NCBI RefSeq assembly: GCF_030719295.1
Contig: NZ_CP120997.1
Span: forward strand, 5,095,501 to 5,159,500
Origin: Streptomyces sp. Mut1
Lineage (GTDB): Bacteria; Actinomycetota; Actinomycetes; Streptomycetales; Streptomycetaceae
Reading direction: 5' to 3'
DNA length: 64,000 bases
Part shown: positions 7,992-16,735 of the stretch, one piece after another
How positions within the stretch are numbered: position 1 is the first letter of the stretch
Layout of the letters: the number at the start of each line of letters is the position of its first letter
Position numbers and translations under genes: made by a program
Notes under the pieces: generated by a model
What the model saw: only the letters and a program-made list of their open reading frames with translations
What the model was told of the DNA's origin: nothing
Database searches by the model: none

Positions 7992-9032
7992 TCAGCCCCG
8001 TCCGGCCCAGATGTTGGTGCCCTCGGTGTCCACGGCGAAGGTGTCGATCTCCTTCAGCTCCTCGGCCGACAGCCCGGGACCCGCCAGCGCGGCGACGTTC
8101 TCCTCCAGCTGCTCCACCCGTGACGCGCCGATCAGGGCCGACGTCATACGGCTGTCGCGCAGCACCCACGTCAGAGCCAGCTGGGCGAGCGACTGGCCCC
8201 GGCGGCGCGCGATGTCGTTCAGCCCGTTCAGCCGGCGCACCACCTCCCGCGACAGCAGCCCCGGGTCGAGCGACTTGCCCTGCGTGGCCCGAGAGCCCTC
8301 CGGTACGCCGTTCAGGTACTTCCCGGTCAGCAGCCCCTGGGCCAGCGGCACGAAGGAGATGCAGCCCATACCGGCCGCCTCCAGCGTGTCCAGCAGCCCG
8401 TCGTCCTCGGTCCAGCGGTTGATCATCGAGTAGGACGGCTGGTGGATCAGGGCCGGCACCCCCATCTCCCGCAGCAGCCGCGCCGCCTCGGCGGTCTGCG
8501 CCGAGTTGTACGAGGACACCCCCACGTACAGCGCCTTGCCCTGGCGCACGGCGGAGGCCAGCGCCCCCATCGTCTCCTCCAGCGGAGTGTCCGGATCGAA
8601 GCGGTGCGAGTAGAAGATGTCGACGTAGTCCAGGCCCATCCGCTTCAGCGAGGCGTCCAGCGACGACAGCAGGTACTTGCGCGAGCCCCACTCCCCGTAG
8701 GGGCCGGGGTGCATCTCGTATCCCGCCTTGGTGGAGATCAGCAGCTCGTCCCGGTACGGCGCGAAGTCCTGCCGGAAGAGCCTGCCGAAGTTCAGCTCGG
8801 CGGAGCCGGGCGGCGGGCCGTAGTTGTTGGCCAGGTCGAAATGGGTCACACCGAGGTCGAAGGCGCGGCGCAGGATGGCCCGCTGCGAGCCGAGCGACCG
8901 GTCGTCGCCGAAGTTGTGCCAGAGACCGAGAGAGACGGCCGGGAGCTTCAGGCCGCTGCGTCCGCTGCGCCGGTACTCCATGGAGTCGTAGCGCGATCCG
9001 GCGGCCCGGTAGGAGGAAGGGGAGTCAGTCAT
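7992..9032 (-). CDS. Aldo/keto reductase, L-glyceraldehyde-3-phosphate reductase (YghZ) type
   Basis: 346 residues, NADPH-dependent oxidoreductase of the AKR superfamily. It matches the YghZ/GPR subgroup very closely: SLGLWHNFGDD near the N-terminus, THFDLANNYGPPPGSAE with catalytic Asp and Tyr, LLISTKAGYEM with the Lys, and DYVDIFYSHRFD with the His of the tetrad; VLIGASRVEQLEENV near the end binds cofactor phosphate. That subgroup reduces L-glyceraldehyde-3-phosphate and methylglyoxal-like aldehydes. ATG 9032 is chosen because TAAGCA lies seven bases upstream (leaderless); the frame extends further upstream with no start signal. It runs convergently toward the T-tract terminator. Confidence 0.9.
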   Translation of the reverse strand: MTDSPSSYRAAGSRYDSMEYRRSGRSGLKLPAVSLGLWHNFGDDRSLGSQRAILRRAFDLGVTHFDLANNYGPPPGSAELNFGRLFRQDFAPYRDELLISTKAGYEMHPGPYGEWGSRKYLLSSLDASLKRMGLDYVDIFYSHRFDPDTPLEETMGALASAVRQGKALYVGVSSYNSAQTAEAARLLREMGVPALIHQPSYSMINRWTEDDGLLDTLEAAGMGCISFVPLAQGLLTGKYLNGVPEGSRATQGKSLDPGLLSREVVRRLNGLNDIARRRGQSLAQLALTWVLRDSRMTSALIGASRVEQLEENVAALAGPGLSAEELKEIDTFAVDTEGTNIWAGRG

Positions 9033-9039
9033 GATTCTC

Positions 9040-9045
9040 TGCTTA
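9040..9045 (-). promoter_or_regulatory. -10 element (TAAGCA), leaderless start
   Basis: Read on the minus strand, TAAGCA lies seven bases before the reductase ATG at 9032. No ribosome site is present. Confidence 0.4.
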
Positions 9046-9234
9046 TCACGGACTTGTGACAGGCCGGGTTGGGCCGGTGCGGCGGCTGCGCAGTAATGTG
9101 GTGGCCCTGACGGGACTGCCATGACACGGCGGAGCGATGCTCCTTTCCAGTGCGGCGATCCGATCCCCGGGGGACGATCCCGGACCCCGGGTGAAGGGGC
9201 CGGCGGGCCCGCACGGAACCGAGAGGTGGACTCA

Positions 9235-9996
9235 GTGAACTTGCGCGACCTGGTGTACGGGCTCTACGCGCGCCGGGTGGAGGCCCGCCTCGATCACGCC
9301 CAGGTGCCCAAGCACATCGGTGTCATCCTCGACGGCAACCGGCGCTGGGCCAAGGCGTCCGGCGGCACCGCGGCCGAGGGGCACCAGGCCGGGGCCGACA
9401 AGATCAAGGAACTCCTCGGCTGGTGCAGCGAGACCGACGTCGAGGTCGTCACGCTCTGGCTGCTGTCCACGGACAACTTCGACCGGCCCGATGCCGAGCT
9501 GACGCCCCTGCTCGGCATCATCGAGAACACCGTGCGCGGCCTCGCCGCGGACGGCCGCTGGCGCGTCCACCACGTCGGCACGCTCGACCTGCTGCCCTCC
9601 CACACCCAGACGGTCCTCAAGGAGGCCGAGCAGGCCACGATCGGCGTCGACGGGATACTGGTCAACGTCGCCGTGGGCTACGGGGGCCGCCAGGAGATCG
9701 CCGACGCGGTGCGCTCGCTGCTCCTGGACCACTCCGCGAAGGGCACCTCCTTCGAGGACCTGGCCGAGATCGTCTCCACCGACCTGATCTCCGAGCACCT
9801 CTACACGCGCGGCCAGCCCGACCCGGACCTCGTGATCCGCACCAGCGGTGAGCAGCGGCTCTCCGGGTTCATGCTCTGGCAGAGCGCGCATTCGGAGTAC
9901 TACTTCTGCGAGGTCTTCTGGCCGGCCTTCCGCCGGGTCGACTTCCTGCGGGCCCTGCGCGACTACGCCGCCCGCCACCGCCGCTACGGCGGCTGA
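9235..9996 (+). CDS. Isoprenyl diphosphate synthase (cis-prenyltransferase, UppS family)
   Basis: 253 residues. The enzyme condenses isopentenyl diphosphate in cis onto an allylic diphosphate to build polyprenyl carriers for cell-wall synthesis. Motifs in order: VILDGNRRWAK with the catalytic Asp and phosphate-binding Arg residues, TLWLLSTDNFDRP, PDLVIRTSGEQRLSGF with the conserved RTSGE, and LWQSAHSEYYF near the C-terminus. The length fits the short-chain actinobacterial branch (Z-farnesyl type) or an UppS paralogue; product chain length cannot be read. GTG 9235 is preferred because AGGTGG lies at the right distance; an upstream in-frame ATG at 9121 would add an unrelated proline/glycine-rich extension. 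Confidence 0.88.
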   Translation: MNLRDLVYGLYARRVEARLDHAQVPKHIGVILDGNRRWAKASGGTAAEGHQAGADKIKELLGWCSETDVEVVTLWLLSTDNFDRPDAELTPLLGIIENTVRGLAADGRWRVHHVGTLDLLPSHTQTVLKEAEQATIGVDGILVNVAVGYGGRQEIADAVRSLLLDHSAKGTSFEDLAEIVSTDLISEHLYTRGQPDPDLVIRTSGEQRLSGFMLWQSAHSEYYFCEVFWPAFRRVDFLRALRDYAARHRRYGG

Positions 9997-10311
9997 GCCA
10001 CCACCGCGCCACCCGCCCGGCCTTCCCCCGGAAGTGGGGCCGGTCGGCATGGCCGGGCGTGTTCGAGGGCATATCCCTGACAGGTCGGCGTCCGGTCATC
10101 AACCAGGCGGACGCCGTGTCCAAGTGAGCGGCGTCGAGTCCGCTCGCCCGGGAGGCCCTTTGCACACGAGGGACCGTACACACAGTGCGGCTGACGTGGA
10201 GGGCCGGCGCTCGGCCCGCGCAAGGCGGCCGGAGCCCGGTCCGTCCTCTCCCATTGGGATGCTCCGCGACGCCGTCGCACCCCAACCTCGTCCGAGGGGG
10301 TACGTCCTTCC
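9997..10311. other. Intergenic region between cis-prenyltransferase and phoH-type gene
   Basis: 315 bases without a supportable gene. It holds an 8-bp perfect hairpin (GGCGTCCG at 10087-10094 with CGGACGCC at 10108-10115), probably ending the upstream transcript. TACGTC at 10301-10306, five bases before GTG 10312, could be the -10 of the next gene. Confidence 0.5.
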
Positions 10312-11634
10312 GTGGTGACCAGCACAAAGCGCCGCATGCCCGACAGGCGCACCTATGTTCTCGACACCAGCGTCCTGCTGGCCGATCCGAACGCCATGGC
10401 CCGCTTCGACGAGCACGAAGTCGTGCTCCCTGTCGTCGTGGTCACGGAACTGGAGGCCAAACGGCACCATCCGGAGCTCGGCTACTTCGCCCGCCAGGCC
10501 CTGCGCCTGCTGGACGACCTCCGGGTCCGCTACGGCCGGCTGGACGCCCCGATCCCCCTCGGGGACCTGGGCGGGACGCTCCGTGTCGAACTCAACCACT
10601 CCGATCCCGGCGTCCTGCCCGCCGGCTACCGGTTGGGGGACAACGACTCACGGATCCTCGCGGTCGCGCGCAACCTCCAGGCCGAGGGGTACGACGTCAC
10701 GGTCGTCTCCAAGGACCTTCCGCTGCGCATCAAGGCGTCCTCGGTCGGCCTCCTCGCCGAGGAGTACCGCGCCGAACTCGCGATCACCGACTCCGGCTGG
10801 ACGGGCATGGCGGAACTGCCCCTCGCCGCCGACCAGGTGGACCTGCTCTTCGCCGAGGAGACGCTGTACGTCCCCGAGGCCGCCGACCTGCCCGTGCACA
10901 CCGGTCTGGTCCTCCAGTCCGAGCGGGGCAAGGCGCTCGGCCGGGTGACGCCCGACGGGCAGGTGCGCCTCGTGCGCGGCGACCGGGAAGCGTTCGGCAT
11001 CCACGGCCGCAGCGCCGAGCAGCGCATCGCCCTCGATCTCCTGCTGGACCAGGAGGTCGGGATCGTGTCGCTGGGCGGCCGGGCCGGCACCGGCAAGTCG
11101 GCCCTCGCGCTCTGCGCCGGCCTCGAAGCGGTGCTGGAGCGCGGGCAGCACAAGAAGGTGATGGTCTTCCGCCCGCTGTACGCGGTCGGCGGCCAGGAGC
11201 TCGGCTATCTCCCCGGCAGCGAGGCCGAGAAGATGAGCCCCTGGGCGCAGGCCGTCTTCGACACCCTCTCGGCCGTCTCCGGACGCGAGGTGATCGAAGA
11301 GGTGCTGGGACGCGGCATGCTGGAGATCCTGCCGCTCACCCACATCCGGGGCCGGTCCCTGCACGACGCCTTCGTGATCGTCGACGAGGCCCAGTCGCTC
11401 GAACGGAACGTCCTGCTGACCGTGTTGTCCCGGATCGGCACGAATTCGCGCGTCGTGCTCACGCATGACGTGGCGCAGCGGGACAACCTCAGGGTCGGCC
11501 GGTACGACGGCGTGGTCGCCGTGGTCGAGAAGCTGAAGGGCCACCCGCTCTTCGCGCACGTGACGCTCACGCGTTCCGAGCGTTCCCGTATCGCCGCCCT
11601 GGTGACCGAAATGCTGGAGGAAGGTCAGATCTGA
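10312..11634 (+). CDS. PIN domain - PhoH ATPase (PhoH2-type RNA helicase/RNase)
   Basis: 440 residues in two domains. Residues about 12-150 form a PIN-type nuclease domain ([12 protein letters not shown] with the first catalytic Asp, [21 protein letters not shown] with further acidic residues, VVSKD). Residues about 230-440 form the PhoH P-loop ATPase with Walker [11 protein letters not shown] and Walker [14 protein letters not shown]-PhoH (PhoH2) proteins of actinobacteria unwind and cleave RNA. The start is GTG GTG at 10312/10315 with no ribosome site and a TACGTC hexamer close upstream, so it is probably leaderless. It stands alone between other single genes. Confidence 0.9.
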   Translation: MVTSTKRRMPDRRTYVLDTSVLLADPNAMARFDEHEVVLPVVVVTELEAKRHHPELGYFARQALRLLDDLRVRYGRLDAPIPLGDLGGTLRVELNHSDPGVLPAGYRLGDNDSRILAVARNLQAEGYDVTVVSKDLPLRIKASSVGLLAEEYRAELAITDSGWTGMAELPLAADQVDLLFAEETLYVPEAADLPVHTGLVLQSERGKALGRVTPDGQVRLVRGDREAFGIHGRSAEQRIALDLLLDQEVGIVSLGGRAGTGKSALALCAGLEAVLERGQHKKVMVFRPLYAVGGQELGYLPGSEAEKMSPWAQAVFDTLSAVSGREVIEEVLGRGMLEILPLTHIRGRSLHDAFVIVDEAQSLERNVLLTVLSRIGTNSRVVLTHDVAQRDNLRVGRYDGVVAVVEKLKGHPLFAHVTLTRSERSRIAALVTEMLEEGQI

Positions 11635-11654
11635 TACCGGCTGGGGCTTTTGCT

Positions 11655-11689
11655 GCCGCCCGGCGGGCCAAGGAGCCTAGCCGGGCGGC
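11655..11689. terminator. Hairpin after the PhoH gene
   Basis: GCCGCCCGGC (11655-11664) pairs perfectly with GCCGGGCGGC (11680-11689), 20 bases after the stop codon. Confidence 0.6.
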
Positions 11690-12024
11690 CTCGCGTTGCG
11701 GCGCCTTTTCCGAAATTCGGGTGCTCCAAACGAGGTGTGAGCTTTCACACGCAACAGAGAATTGCTTCCCGGCGTCCCGTTCCGGCAGAGTCTTGCTTCC
11801 GTCAGGCCCCGCATACGGCACACCGGCACCTCCAGAGGTGCCACACACCAGACAACTCAACAACCGCCGCCCGTATGCCGCCCGCGAGTACCACGCGGCG
11901 TTCCCTCCGGGGAGTCGCCCACCGGGCCCGTGCCTCCCGTGACCCAAGCAGTAGGGAGGCCAGTGTCAGGGGCACGATTGCGCCCGCGAGGTCACCTAAG
12001 CGGGCGATGCTGGAAGGACACCGT
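11690..12024 (+). promoter_or_regulatory. Long hairpin-rich 5' leader of the transglycosylase gene
   Basis: About 335 bases before the start codon contain three perfect small stems: 11825-11831/11836-11842 (GGCACCT), 11932-11938/11954-11960 (GCCTCCC) and 11981-11987/12000-12006 (CGCCCGC), the last ending just before the ribosome site at 12012. The segment around 11990-12006 is reminiscent of the 3' end of ydaO (cyclic-di-AMP) riboswitches, which precede many actinobacterial cell-wall hydrolase genes. That is a weak resemblance only; the rest of the consensus was not found by eye. Confidence 0.35.
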
Positions 12025-12729
12025 GTGAGCCGGATCTCGGTCCGGGGGTTCGCCGTGGCATCTGCCACCGCGGTCACCACCGTAGGCGCCGTCGTAGGCG
12101 TTGCATCGGGCAGCACCCCTGCTGTCGACGACAACAACTTCGAGGCGACCGCAGCCGACACCACGCTGCTCGCCGACATTCCCGCGGGCCAGCAGGCCCA
12201 GGTGCAGACCGCGTCGCTGACGCAGCAGGCCGACGCGCAGGCGTCCGCGGCCGACTCCGCCGCGAAGAAGTCCGCGGAGGAATCGGCCCGTATCCAGGCT
12301 GCCAAGGACGCCAAGTCCAAGAAGCAGGCGGCCGAGGACAAGCTGGAGAAGGAGCGCCAGGAGAAGAAGGAAGCGGCCGAGCGCGCCAGCCGCTCCGAGG
12401 TCCGCTCCACCACCTCGTTCGCCACGCAGGGCTCCTACACGGTGGCCGAGATCCAGGCCATCGCACGCCAGATCGTGCCGGCCGACCAGTTCCAGTGCTT
12501 CAGCAACATCGTGGACCACGAGTCGACCTGGAACTACCGGGCGACCAACCCGTCTTCCGGCGCCTACGGCCTCGTCCAGGCCTACCCCGGCTCGAAGATG
12601 GCGTCCGCCGGCGCCGACTGGCAGACGAACCCGGCCACCCAGATCAAGTGGGGCCTCAGTTACATGAACGGCCGCTACGGAAGCCCGTGCGGTGCCTGGT
12701 CCTACTGGCTGGTCCACCACTCGTACTAG
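12025..12729 (+). CDS. Secreted lytic transglycosylase-like (SLT) protein
   Basis: 234 residues. An N-terminal signal segment (residues 1-30, ending VGVASGS) is followed by an Ala/Lys/Glu-rich stretch (about 65-125) likely to form a helix or coiled coil, and then a C-terminal SLT/lysozyme-like domain. The presumed catalytic Glu lies in VDHESTWN (residue 166), followed by GAYGLVQAYPGSKM and QIKWGLSYMNGRYG. Such enzymes cleave peptidoglycan outside the membrane. GTG 12025 is chosen for its ribosome site GGAAGGA (12012-12018); ATG 12007 is the alternative. The long structured leader suggests post-transcriptional control. Confidence 0.85.
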   Translation: MSRISVRGFAVASATAVTTVGAVVGVASGSTPAVDDNNFEATAADTTLLADIPAGQQAQVQTASLTQQADAQASAADSAAKKSAEESARIQAAKDAKSKKQAAEDKLEKERQEKKEAAERASRSEVRSTTSFATQGSYTVAEIQAIARQIVPADQFQCFSNIVDHESTWNYRATNPSSGAYGLVQAYPGSKMASAGADWQTNPATQIKWGLSYMNGRYGSPCGAWSYWLVHHSY

Positions 12730-12757
12730 AACCTTCCGAGTACTGGAACCTTCCGAG
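12729..12757 (+). repeat. 12-bp direct repeat at the gene end
   Basis: GAACCTTCCGAG occurs at 12729-12740 and 12746-12757, starting at the last base of the transglycosylase stop codon. Function unknown. Confidence 0.7.
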
Positions 12758-12773
12758 GTTCAGGTCTCAACCT

Positions 12774-12812
12774 CGCGAAGCCCCTCTCCGTCCTACGGTG
12801 GGGGGCTTCGCG
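12774..12812. terminator. Terminator hairpin after the transglycosylase gene
   Basis: CGCGAAGCCCC (12774-12784) pairs perfectly with GGGGCTTCGCG (12802-12812). Confidence 0.7.
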
Positions 12813-12881
12813 CGTGTACGGTCATGCGGGACCGCTCCCGGGGGAGTGGTGGGGAGAGCGGACGGGGGTAGAGGAACCGTT

Positions 12882-14276
12882 ATGTCGAAACTGCCGGGGT
12901 GGCTCGGAACACTGGGCGCCGAACTGACCAGACTGGGCGAGCGCCTTGACGAACGGCGGGCCGAGTCGGAGGCCGAGGACGACCCTCTGCCCGCGGACCC
13001 GCCCGCGACGGAGGACACCGCACCGGGGAAGCCCGCAGCGAAGGACGACCCCGCCGTCGACCAGGTGCCGGCCCCGCCCACGTACGCGCCCTCCGTCGCC
13101 GCGCGGCCCGATCCGGTCGCGGCGATCCCCTGGGGGATGCGGGTCGCGGCCGAGGCCGGCTGGCGGCTCCTCGTGCTCGCGGGGACCCTCTGGGTACTCA
13201 TGCGGGTCATCAGCGCGGTGCAGCTCGTCGTGCTGGCCTTCGTCGCCGCTCTGCTCGTCACCGCGCTGCTCCAGCCGACCGTCGCCCGGCTGAGGAGCTA
13301 CGGACTGCCCAGGGGGCTGGCCACGGCCGTCACCGCGGTGTCCGGCTTCATCATCATGGGCCTGGTCGGCTGGTTCGTGGTGTGGCAGGTGATGGACAAC
13401 ATCGACACCCTGTCCGACAAGGTCACCAAGGGCATCGACGATCTGAAGAACTGGCTCCTGGACAGCCCGTTCCATGTCACCGACAAACAGATCAACGACG
13501 TGGCCAAGAACCTCAGCGACACCGTCGGCACCAACACCGAGGCCATCACCTCCGCCGGGCTCCAGGGCGTCACCGTCATGGTGGAGTTCATGACCGGGGC
13601 GCTCCTGGCGATGTTCTCGACGCTCTTCCTGCTCTACGACGGCAAGCGCATCTGGCAGTGGGTGCTCAAGCTGGTGCCCGCCCAGGCGAGGCCCGGCGTC
13701 GCGGGCGCCGGTCCGCGTGCCTGGCGGACCCTGACCGCCTATGTGCGCGGCACCGTCATAGTCGCCCTGATCGACGCGATCTTCATCGGCCTCGGGATCT
13801 ACTTCCTCGATGTGCCGATGGCCGTGCCGCTGGCCGTCTTCATCTTCCTCTTCGCGTTCATCCCGCTCGTGGGCGCGGTGGTCTCCGGGGCGCTGGCGGT
13901 GGTCGTCGCCCTGGTCACCGAGGGTGTGTTCACGGCGCTGATGGTGCTGATCGTGGTCCTCGCGGTGCAGCAGATCGAGGGCCACATCCTCCAGCCGTTC
14001 ATCCTGGGCCGGGCCGTGCGGGTGCACCCGCTGGCCGTGGTGCTCTCGGTCGCCGCGGGCGGCATGATCGCCGGCATCGGCGGTGCGGTCGTCGCGGTGC
14101 CGCTGGTGGCGGTGACCAATACGGTGGTCGGCTATCTGCGGACGTACGGGCAGGAGGAGTCGCGCCGCCACTCGCCGCCCCCGCACGGGGCGACCGCGCT
14201 CGACGCGGCGCCGACCCCGGCGCCCGGCTCGCCGCCCGAGGACAGCGACGACGAGGCCGCGCCGCGCACCTCGTAG
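12882..14276 (+). CDS. AI-2E family transporter
   Basis: 464 residues. A long charged, Pro-rich cytoplasmic N-terminus (about 1-80) is followed by seven or eight membrane segments in the AI-2E/PerM arrangement: two helices, an extracellular stretch (NIDTLSDKVTKGIDDL), then a helix bundle with the typical IYFLDVPMAVPLAVFIFLF and IEGHILQPFILGRAVRVHPL segments. The family includes the TqsA autoinducer-2 exporter and Na+/H+ antiporters; the substrate here is unknown. ATG 12882 follows GAGGAA at a good distance. It ends against the ahpCD operon with a shared terminator. Confidence 0.88.
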   Translation: MSKLPGWLGTLGAELTRLGERLDERRAESEAEDDPLPADPPATEDTAPGKPAAKDDPAVDQVPAPPTYAPSVAARPDPVAAIPWGMRVAAEAGWRLLVLAGTLWVLMRVISAVQLVVLAFVAALLVTALLQPTVARLRSYGLPRGLATAVTAVSGFIIMGLVGWFVVWQVMDNIDTLSDKVTKGIDDLKNWLLDSPFHVTDKQINDVAKNLSDTVGTNTEAITSAGLQGVTVMVEFMTGALLAMFSTLFLLYDGKRIWQWVLKLVPAQARPGVAGAGPRAWRTLTAYVRGTVIVALIDAIFIGLGIYFLDVPMAVPLAVFIFLFAFIPLVGAVVSGALAVVVALVTEGVFTALMVLIVVLAVQQIEGHILQPFILGRAVRVHPLAVVLSVAAGGMIAGIGGAVVAVPLVAVTNTVVGYLRTYGQEESRRHSPPPHGATALDAAPTPAPGSPPEDSDDEAAPRTS

Positions 14277-14320
14277 CGCGCGCACTCGCCCGTAAGCGCC
14301 TGTACGCGCCTGTACAGAGA

Positions 14321-14362
14321 AGAAGGGCCCCTCGGACGGTCGGTCGTCCTGGGGGCCCTTCT
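14321..14362. terminator. Bidirectional terminator between AI-2E and ahpD genes
   Basis: AGAAGGGCCCC (14321-14331) pairs with GGGGCCCTTCT (14352-14362) between two convergent genes. The left arm is purine rich and gives a T-rich end on the minus strand. Confidence 0.75.
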
Positions 14363-14384
14363 CGTATCAGGGTACTGCGCGTTC

Positions 14385-14918
14385 CTACTCGGCGAGGACA
14401 GCCTCGGCCTCAAGGGTCACGCCGACCGCCTGGATCACCGAGGCGATCTTGACGGCTTCCTGGATGGTCTCGCGGTCCACGCCGGCCTTGCGGAGCACCT
14501 GCTCGTGGGAGTCCAGGCACTGGCCGCAGCCGTTGATCGCGGAGACGGCGAGCGACCACAGCTCGAAGTCGACCTTCTCCACGCCCGGCTTGCCGATCAC
14601 GTTCATCCGCAGGCCCGCGCGCAGGTTGCCGTACTCGGGGTCCGAGAGCAGGTGGCGCGTGCGGTAGAAGACGTTGTTCATCGCCATGATGGCGGCGGCC
14701 GACTTCGCGGCGGTGTACGCCTCCGCGGAGAGGTTGGCCTTCGCCTCCGGCTCCAGCTCGCGCAGCACCTTCGGCGAGCGCGAGGCGATCGCGCAGGCCA
14801 GGACGGTGCCCCAGAGCTGCTGCTGCGGCAGTTCGCTGTTGCCGATGACCGAACCGAGGTTCAGCTTCAGGTCCTTGGCGAAGTCCGGTACGGCGGCCTT
14901 CAGTTCGTCGAGTGCCAT
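14385..14918 (-). CDS. ahpD: Alkyl hydroperoxide reductase AhpD
   Basis: 177 residues, the carboxymuconolactone-decarboxylase-fold thiol protein that recycles AhpC in actinobacteria. The redox pair is in the family motif CGQCLDSHE (Cys131 and Cys134), with the nearby His and Glu of the proton relay. Length and motif position match mycobacterial AhpD (Cys130/Cys133). It lies 12 bases downstream of ahpC on the same strand, so the two are co-transcribed. It ends at the bidirectional hairpin shared with the AI-2E gene. Confidence 0.95.
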   Translation of the reverse strand: MALDELKAAVPDFAKDLKLNLGSVIGNSELPQQQLWGTVLACAIASRSPKVLRELEPEAKANLSAEAYTAAKSAAAIMAMNNVFYRTRHLLSDPEYGNLRAGLRMNVIGKPGVEKVDFELWSLAVSAINGCGQCLDSHEQVLRKAGVDRETIQEAVKIASVIQAVGVTLEAEAVLAE

Positions 14919-14930
14919 GTCGGTGTCAGC

Positions 14931-15482
14931 TCACTCGCCCGAGAGGAGCGCGACCGGGTCGAGGGTGTTCTCGCCCTTGGTCCAGTTGCACGGGCACAGC
15001 TCGTCGGTCTGGAGGGCGTCGAGGACCCGCAGGACCTCCTTGGGGTTACGGCCCACGGAACCGGCGGTCACCATCGTGAACTGGATCTCGTTGTTCTGGT
15101 CGACGATGAAGACGGCGCGCTGCGCGAAGCCGTCCTCGCCCTCGATGCCGAGGTCACGCATGAGCTCGTGCTTCGAGTCGGCCAGCATCGGGAAGGGCAG
15201 GTCGGTCAGGTCCGGGTGGTCCTTGCGCCAGGCGTGGTGCACGAACTCGGAGTCGCCGGAGAAGCCGAGGATCTGGGCGTCACGGTCGGCGAACTCGTCG
15301 TTCAGCTTGCCGAAGGCGGCGATCTCGGTCGGGCACACGAAGGTGAAGTCCTTCGGCCACGCGAAAATTACTTTCCAACCCTCATACGTCTTGTGGGTGA
15401 TGGTCTCGAACTCCTTGCCCTTCTCGAGAGAAACGCAAGCGGTCAGTTCGAACTCGGGAAACTTGTCACCGACAGTGAGCAT
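14931..15482 (-). CDS. ahpC: Alkyl hydroperoxide reductase AhpC (2-Cys peroxiredoxin)
   Basis: 183 residues. The peroxidatic Cys is in DFTFVCPTEIAAF (Cys50) and the resolving cysteines are in ELCPCNW near the C-terminus, as in mycobacterial AhpC. It reduces organic peroxides and is re-reduced by AhpD, encoded immediately downstream. The ATG is preceded by AGGAGT. A 26-bp inverted repeat lies 32-57 bases upstream. In S. coelicolor the divergent oxyR gene lies directly upstream; here it is 5.5 kb away across an inserted island that begins about 57 bases from the start codon, so the promoter region may be chimeric. Confidence 0.95.
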   Translation of the reverse strand: MLTVGDKFPEFELTACVSLEKGKEFETITHKTYEGWKVIFAWPKDFTFVCPTEIAAFGKLNDEFADRDAQILGFSGDSEFVHHAWRKDHPDLTDLPFPMLADSKHELMRDLGIEGEDGFAQRAVFIVDQNNEIQFTMVTAGSVGRNPKEVLRVLDALQTDELCPCNWTKGENTLDPVALLSGE

Positions 15483-15513
15483 GGTTCTGGGTACTCCTGT
15501 GTTGCTTGGGGCT

Positions 15514-15539
15514 GGACATGAGCACAGTCGCACATGTCC
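15514..15539. promoter_or_regulatory. Candidate OxyR-type operator upstream of ahpC
   Basis: GGACATG (15514-15520) and CATGTCC (15533-15539) are perfect inverted arms with a 12-base spacer. The position upstream of ahpC and the T-N11-A-like geometry suit a LysR-type regulator such as OxyR. It ends exactly where the candidate island junction begins. Assignment is inference. Confidence 0.4.
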
Positions 15540-15547
15540 CATTGATC
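15540..15547. repeat. Candidate attachment site, left (CATTGATC)
   Basis: The 8-bp sequence CATTGATC is repeated in direct orientation at 20964-20971. Short cores are usual for large serine recombinases, but an 8-bp match can arise by chance; a further ATTGAT at 15572 is an alternative edge. Confidence 0.35.
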
Positions 15548-15820
15548 ACGGAAATCGGTCACGTCGCGGGGATTGATAGAAGGGGGTGATCAGTGCTGGA
15601 CGTGAGGCACTGCTTGCTGCGGTCCACCCCGAGACCCCTCCCCGGGCTGAACGGAGTGGGCCGCGTTTTGCCCTCCTGCCCTGTTCGATCTTGAGTGGGG
15701 ACAAGTGTTCATTGTGGCTCCCGAGGGCCTATCTGTCCGGTATGAACCCGCTGGGAGATTGCCTCGGGCGCGTTTCCGTAGCGGAACTTCTCAACCTGGA
15801 CAGGGCGCCGAGGCCTCCAG

Positions 15821-16723
15821 TCAGGTGGTGTACTCCAGCTCAGTGAGAGCGGTCTGCCGCAGGACCGGCGCGATCTGGTCCACGTCAACGCCTTCGAGGT
15901 ACGCCACGAGTGCCTTCCGGACCTCCTGCACGCGACTGGCGAGGCCGGTGGGACTCAGTAGATGCTCAGGGAGCACCACCCTCCGGAACGCAGGGTCCTC
16001 GATGGCTGCGGCGATGAGCTTTTCCGCGATCCAGAGGGGAGTGCGCTCGCGGATCGCGAACGTGAGGTGGACGCTCCGCTCGTCGGAGTCCAGGGCGTGA
16101 GGGTTGTGGATCCACCCACGTGGCAGAAGGAGCGACTGTCCCGGTTTCAGGTCCACTTCCGCGTCCGGCCCGGCTGCTTCCCACTTCGGGATGAACTCGG
16201 GGTTCCAGACCCGGAACGACTCCTGGTATTCACGCATGGGCGCCGAGTACTCCGGACGCCATAGCTGCCACTGCTTCTCGCCCTCGATCTGTGCGATCAC
16301 GGCCATCTGCTGGTCCCAGTGGTGCAGGAGACCTTGGCTTCGCGGCGGGGTCAGGAAGGCGTGCAGGTAGTTGCTGTACCCGGTCTCCTGCTGAATGACC
16401 CGGGCCATGTCGGCGAGGAACGGAACCACACGCTGAAGGTTGCCGAGCCGGATGGTGTAGCCGTCGCCATAGAGCTTGTGGAGCTTGGCAGGATCAGTCC
16501 GGCCGTTCGTTCGGTGGCAGTCGGGATGCAGGGAGGGGCCCGACTTCACGAGGGCGATTTCGTCTGCCGGCACGCAACCCGTGTCGATGTAGTGGTCGAT
16601 CACGTCCGGGGTGACGGCGCGGTCCAGGGCTGTCGAGCCTCGCTCGAAGACCGCAGGCTCGTTCGGCCAGGAGTTCAGGAGGGCGGACACGCCCTCTTCG
16701 GGGAGTAAGAGGCTGAGCGACAT
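15821..16723 (-). CDS. JmjC/cupin-domain oxygenase (ribosomal-oxygenase-like)
   Basis: 300 residues. The central region is a JmjC-type double-stranded beta-helix: the iron-binding HxD is in LLHHWDQQM (His135, Asp137), the strand AQIEGEKQWQLW follows, and the second iron His is in LPRGWIHNPHA (His206), after the typical PGQSLLLPRGW turn. The pattern matches the Cupin_4/RoxA group of Fe(II)/2-oxoglutarate hydroxylases that modify proteins; a small-molecule substrate is also possible. It is the last of three same-strand genes, 12 bases after an unrecognised 168-residue protein, so it probably modifies a product of that operon (inference). It lies inside the ahpC/oxyR island. Confidence 0.8.
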   Translation of the reverse strand: MSLSLLLPEEGVSALLNSWPNEPAVFERGSTALDRAVTPDVIDHYIDTGCVPADEIALVKSGPSLHPDCHRTNGRTDPAKLHKLYGDGYTIRLGNLQRVVPFLADMARVIQQETGYSNYLHAFLTPPRSQGLLHHWDQQMAVIAQIEGEKQWQLWRPEYSAPMREYQESFRVWNPEFIPKWEAAGPDAEVDLKPGQSLLLPRGWIHNPHALDSDERSVHLTFAIRERTPLWIAEKLIAAAIEDPAFRRVVLPEHLLSPTGLASRVQEVRKALVAYLEGVDVDQIAPVLRQTALTELEYTT

Positions 16724-16735
16724 TGCGTCGGCTCC

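Larger units (their letters stand above)
15483..15820. other. ahpC upstream region and island left edge
   Basis: 338 bases without a supportable gene. The first 57 bases hold the ahpC ribosome site and a candidate operator; the candidate attachment repeat is at 15540-15547. The rest, up to the stop codon of the JmjC gene, shows only short open frames without start signals and nothing I recognise. Confidence 0.5.

Noticed and set aside
15586..15846. Plus-strand 86-codon frame at the island's left edge
   Set aside because: No ribosome site or recognisable sequence, and it overlaps the 3' end of the JmjC gene.
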